NCBI GenBank assembly: GCA_019022495.1
Contig: JAFEKR010000013.1
Location: 310,001-374,000 of the forward strand
Direction of reading: 5' to 3'
Source of the DNA: Epichloe hybrida
Taxonomy: Eukaryota; Ascomycota; Sordariomycetes; Hypocreales; Clavicipitaceae
DNA: 64,000 nucleotides
Shown here: in pieces, positions 61,374 through 64,000 of the stretch
How positions within the stretch are numbered: position 1 is the stretch's first letter
How the letters are laid out: each line of letters opens with the position of its first letter
Notes under the pieces: generated by a model
Told to the model about the DNA's origin: nothing
The model's input: the letters and a program-made list of their open reading frames with translations, nothing else
Database searches by the model: none
Translations under genes and position numbers: made by a program

Positions 61374-62057
61374 ATGCACTTCACATCTCTTGCTCTCGCG
61401 GCGCTGCTGAGCGTCGCCCAAGCCATCGACGTGCACGTCGTCGCCGTGGGAAAGAACCCGAGCAGGAACGAGACGAGCCTCAAGTTCTTCCCCGACAAGA
61501 TCCAGGCCAAGCCAGGAAGCATGGTGCAGTTCCAGTTCTGGGCCGGCAACCACACCGTCACGCAGTCCAACTTTGACAACCCGTGCGTGCCCATGTCCAG
61601 CGTCAACTCCAGCGCCCGCGGCGTCTTCTCGTCGTTCCAGCCCGCCGCCGCCAGCAAGGAGAAGGGCATGATCCCCGTCTTCACCGTCATGGTCAACGAC
61701 ACCAAGCCCATGTGGCTGTTCTGCAGCCAGGGCCCCCACTGCCAGAAGGGCATGGCCATGGTCATCAACGAGAACACCGAGGCCAACGCCACGCGCTCCC
61801 TGGAGAACTACAAGAAGATTGCGCAGAGCGCGAGGCTGGGCGCCATTGAGATCCCCAAGGGCGCCGGGAACGGGTCTGCTGGGCCCGGCGAGCCTTCTTC
61901 GCCCACCTCGTCCTCTCCAGAGCCATCTGTCACTACTGGTCTGGGAAGCTCGCCTCTTCCTGCGCAGACCACGGCTCCTCTTACCGGCGGTGGTGCCCGC
62001 TTGGCTGTGCCGAGTACTCTGCTTGCTGTTCTCGGCGCTGGGTTCATGTTTCTGTAG
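61374..62057 (+). CDS. Cupredoxin-like GPI-anchored extracellular protein
   Basis: A single exon encodes 227 residues. The signal peptide MHFTSLALAALLSVAQA is followed by a plastocyanin-like domain (residues 18-145). VHVVAVGKN opens it. AGNHTVTQSNF carries the first copper-type histidine. WLFCSQGPHCQKGM carries the Cys, His and Met positions of a type-1 copper site, although the spacing should be checked. N-glycosylation sites are NET, NHT and NAT. The tail is S/P/T-rich (SSPTSSSPEPSVTT) and ends in a hydrophobic GPI-type signal (LAVPSTLLAVLGAGFMFL). Proteins of this class sit on fungal walls. An electron-transfer role is possible but unproven. Confidence 0.9.
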   Translation: MHFTSLALAALLSVAQAIDVHVVAVGKNPSRNETSLKFFPDKIQAKPGSMVQFQFWAGNHTVTQSNFDNPCVPMSSVNSSARGVFSSFQPAAASKEKGMIPVFTVMVNDTKPMWLFCSQGPHCQKGMAMVINENTEANATRSLENYKKIAQSARLGAIEIPKGAGNGSAGPGEPSSPTSSSPEPSVTTGLGSSPLPAQTTAPLTGGGARLAVPSTLLAVLGAGFMFL

Positions 62058-62252
62058 GGTTGTCGTCTTGGGGGGAATCGGGGAACTTTTGACAGATACG
62101 TCGGGGAAAGATGGGAAGAAAGTAAACATGGTTTTTTTGTAAAAAATAAAAAAATTTAACTACTTGTGACGTGTTTCATTTACTCAAACTTGATGTCTCG
62201 GTTCATGATATCTCACTTCCTATTTTTAATCGTGATTCATGACGAACAACAA

Positions 62253-63125
62253 TCATTGACTGCGCTTCCGCTTAGACCGCCCCTTTTGCGCCCCGGCACA
62301 AAGCTCCCTTCGAGGCAGCTTGTCCAGCCAGCCCTCTTCCCTCTTCACGTAGCCCACCTTTGTATACTTTTTGCTGTTGGCGAAGAAGTCGACCCAGTGC
62401 TTGAGCGCGGCGTGCGCCCTCGCCTTGGCACTGGCCAGCTCCTGCGCGCGCAGCGCCTCCATCTCGGCCGTGGTCCAGTACTTGTCCACCTCGGGGTCGT
62501 CAATGGGCAGGAACATGTCCTCGACGCCGCGCAGGTCCGCCGTCTGGTCCTCGGCGAAGCACGCCGTCACGAAGCCCCTCGAGGCGTCGCGCCCCGCGAA
62601 GACGCTGTACGACCCGCCGGGCCCGTACATGCGCCGGCCGTTGGAAACGTCGTAGATGGTCCCGTTGATGGCGAGATAGAGAGGCTTGCTGGCGTCGCGG
62701 CCGTCGTAGGCGAGCAGCTCCTCTTCCGTCATGTACACGGGGCCGTTCTGCGTCCCGAGACAAAAGATTAGTTTGGGAGGTCCGTCCGTCTTCCGCTCTT
62801 CTGCGAAATAACTCACGAGCTGGGACTTCCACCAATCGGCGCGGAGATAGTTGGGCTTGTTGTTCTTCATGCCCCAGAAGAAGCTCTCGCCTCCGCTGAT
62901 GACGTAGCTTAGACCGCACGAGGCGATGAACAGAAAGGAGAGGACGCGCAGCATGTCCACCCATGGGGTGTAGTCATCGGCTTCGTCTCTTTCTTGGCCG
63001 TCGTCGCGCTTGGACCTGGGCCGTGATTTCGGCGTGGTCTTTGCCTTGACGGGTTCGGTGGCGGGTGCGTCGGGAGAAGGTGGTGCGGTGGCTTTCCGCT
63101 GCCGGAGCTCTGCGTCGTCGGCCAT
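62253..63125 (-). CDS. Membrane-anchored cytochrome b5-like / MAPR haem-binding protein
   Basis: Related to membrane-associated progesterone receptor proteins that bind haem. Exons 63125-62817 and 62747-62253 (69-nt intron, GTGAGT donor, CTAAT branch, GCAG acceptor) give 267 residues. An N-terminal basic, P-rich cytosolic part (KTTPKSRPRSKRDD) leads to a transmembrane segment, LRVLSFLFIASCGLSYVISG, at about residues 60-80. The b5-fold domain reads VYMTEEELLAYDGRDASKPL, then AINGTIYDVSNGRRMYGPGG, then FAGRDASRGFVTACF. The intron is a multiple of three and has no stop, so retention would insert 23 residues just before the domain. The C-tail is basic (RSKRKRSQ). Upstream in-frame ATGs exist, but MADDAELRQR looks like the natural start. 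Confidence 0.88.
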   Translation of the reverse strand: MADDAELRQRKATAPPSPDAPATEPVKAKTTPKSRPRSKRDDGQERDEADDYTPWVDMLRVLSFLFIASCGLSYVISGGESFFWGMKNNKPNYLRADWWKSQLVSYFAEERKTDGPPKLIFCLGTQNGPVYMTEEELLAYDGRDASKPLYLAINGTIYDVSNGRRMYGPGGSYSVFAGRDASRGFVTACFAEDQTADLRGVEDMFLPIDDPEVDKYWTTAEMEALRAQELASAKARAHAALKHWVDFFANSKKYTKVGYVKREEGWLDKLPRRELCAGAQKGRSKRKRSQ

Positions 63126-63588
63126 GATTGCTGGCATCGTTGTTGTCGTCGGACTGACTGGCTTTGTCTGATTCATTTGACGGGAATCCCGCCGAGCTTT
63201 GTCCATTTGTCGTCCAGACTCCACAGACAGGCGGCCTGGTCAGCGCCACAGCCTGTGCATTGATTGGCTGATTTGTCTGCCCTGATGGCGAGCATCACGT
63301 GATGCCTCGGTTGCTACGGCAACCAAGGGCGGGAGGGCAGGCAAACCCCCCACTCGGACGGGGAGACGGCAACTTGTAAACATGAACCCACCCCATCAAC
63401 TTCACCTGGCTATATCAAATTCCGCGCTATCGAGCAAGCACCAAACATCCCATCCCCTAGAAACGCGGAGACGGCGTGGTGCCAGAGAAAGAGATTCCAG
63501 CCTTGACCGACACCGACACCGACACAGACACCGACACAGACACCGACACCGACACAATATATTCGACAAAGACTGTCGCCGGTTGCAG
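63126..63588. promoter_or_regulatory. Divergent promoter between the b5-like gene and the terminal coiled-coil gene
   Basis: About 460 bp. It contains a perfect 14-bp palindrome, GCATCACGTGATGC, at 63292-63305 and a GACACC/GACACA repeat at 63507-63555 that ends about 35 nt before the next start codon. Confidence 0.6.
63507..63555. repeat. (GACACC)n hexamer repeat
   Basis: About eight units of GACACC/GACACA lie in the leader of the gene starting at 63589. An in-frame upstream ATG at 63382 would turn it into an RH repeat, which I consider leader rather than protein. Confidence 0.85.
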
Positions 63589-64000
63589 ATGGATCCCAGC
63601 TCAAGCCGACCTGGCTCTCCAGCTGGGGGACCCCTCCAGGCAGTCTCCCCCGAGCGCGCGAACCGCCGAGATGCTATATTCTCGTCTCTACGAGGCGACA
63701 GCAAAGACAGCCCCGTCCATGACAAGATCAACCAGTTTAACAATCTAAGCATCGCCATGCAGTCGAAGCAAATGGAACGCAAGACGGCGGATGCCGCCCT
63801 GAAGCGTGCCATGCTGGGACGGGAGGAAGCAGAGGCCGACCTGAAGCGGCTTCGGGATGAGGCCCGACTCTTGCGGGAGGAGATTGAACAAGGAAGAGAG
63901 CGTGAACGAAAAGTAGGAGAAAGGCTGGAAGCCGTCATGGTGAGTGCCGTGAGATGAGCGTGATGCGATGCTTGGGGGGCAGAGCTCTGGGTGGTGGCTG
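63589..64000 (+). CDS. Coiled-coil protein, 5' part only (runs off the window)
   Basis: The first exon 63589-63939 encodes 117 residues from MDPSSSRPGSP. It then has a GTGAGT donor, and the acceptor lies beyond the right edge, so the gene is truncated by the window. Residues 45-117 are a continuous heptad-rich helix (LGREEAEADLKRLRDEARLL). From memory, similar fungal proteins are often labelled Swi5-dependent HO expression 3-like or spindle-pole-body coiled-coil proteins, but the exon alone cannot support this. Confidence 0.65.

Overview
The window is nuclear DNA of a filamentous ascomycete (Sordariomycetes, most likely Hypocreales). The basis is the compact genes with short introns (42-333 nt, GTRNGT donors, CTRAY branch sites, YAG acceptors), a CT-rich GAPDH promoter, a dispersed 5S rRNA gene, an Egh16/MAS-type secreted protein, AT-rich repeat relics and the absence of operons. 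The genus cannot be fixed from the sequence alone. Exon borders below were placed by eye from splice consensus and protein continuity. No transcript data were available.

Layout. 0-8.5 kb: GAPDH, a large disordered nuclear protein of unknown function, and the AAA+ helicase RVB2. 9-24 kb: a coiled-coil protein, a bHLH transcription factor with a repeat-rich 3 kb upstream gap, a TMEM135-type membrane protein with an apparent frameshift, GET2, and a sugar transporter with a long N-terminal extension. 24-26.6 kb: a small accessory-looking island with AT-rich decayed DNA, a protein-kinase-like gene broken by an 8-bp duplication, and a divergent but base-paired 5S rRNA gene. 26.8-34 kb: dense housekeeping genes (LYR protein, frataxin, AP-3 sigma, a small mitochondrial protein, cytosolic leucyl-tRNA synthetase). 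34.4-34.9 kb: a 483-bp non-autonomous DNA transposon with about 57-bp terminal inverted repeats and a perfect 9-bp target duplication (Mutator-like). 36-50 kb: a small GPI-type surface protein, DPH3, a peroxisomal ABC half-transporter, an Egh16-like secreted protein and a 2,070-residue DOCK-family exchange factor. 52-64 kb: a GNAT acetyltransferase, the divergent RPS5/RPS25 pair, the ADP/ATP carrier, CENP-X/MHF2, a cupredoxin-like surface protein, a membrane-anchored cytochrome-b5/MAPR protein, and the start of a coiled-coil gene cut by the window end.

Functionally this is a mixed chromosomal segment rather than a cluster: translation (RPS5, RPS25, LARS, DPH3, 5S), mitochondria (frataxin, AAC, LYR protein), trafficking (GET2, AP-3, DOCK), peroxisome (ABCD), and cell surface or host contact (Egh16-like, cupredoxin, small GPI protein). 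I see no biosynthetic gene cluster, CRISPR array or prokaryotic-type system. The most notable signals are the Mutator-like miniature element, the kinase broken by a tandem microduplication, the 5S copy with paired C-to-T/G-to-A changes, the single-base break in the TMEM135 gene, and a recurrent intergenic motif TACGGANTA.
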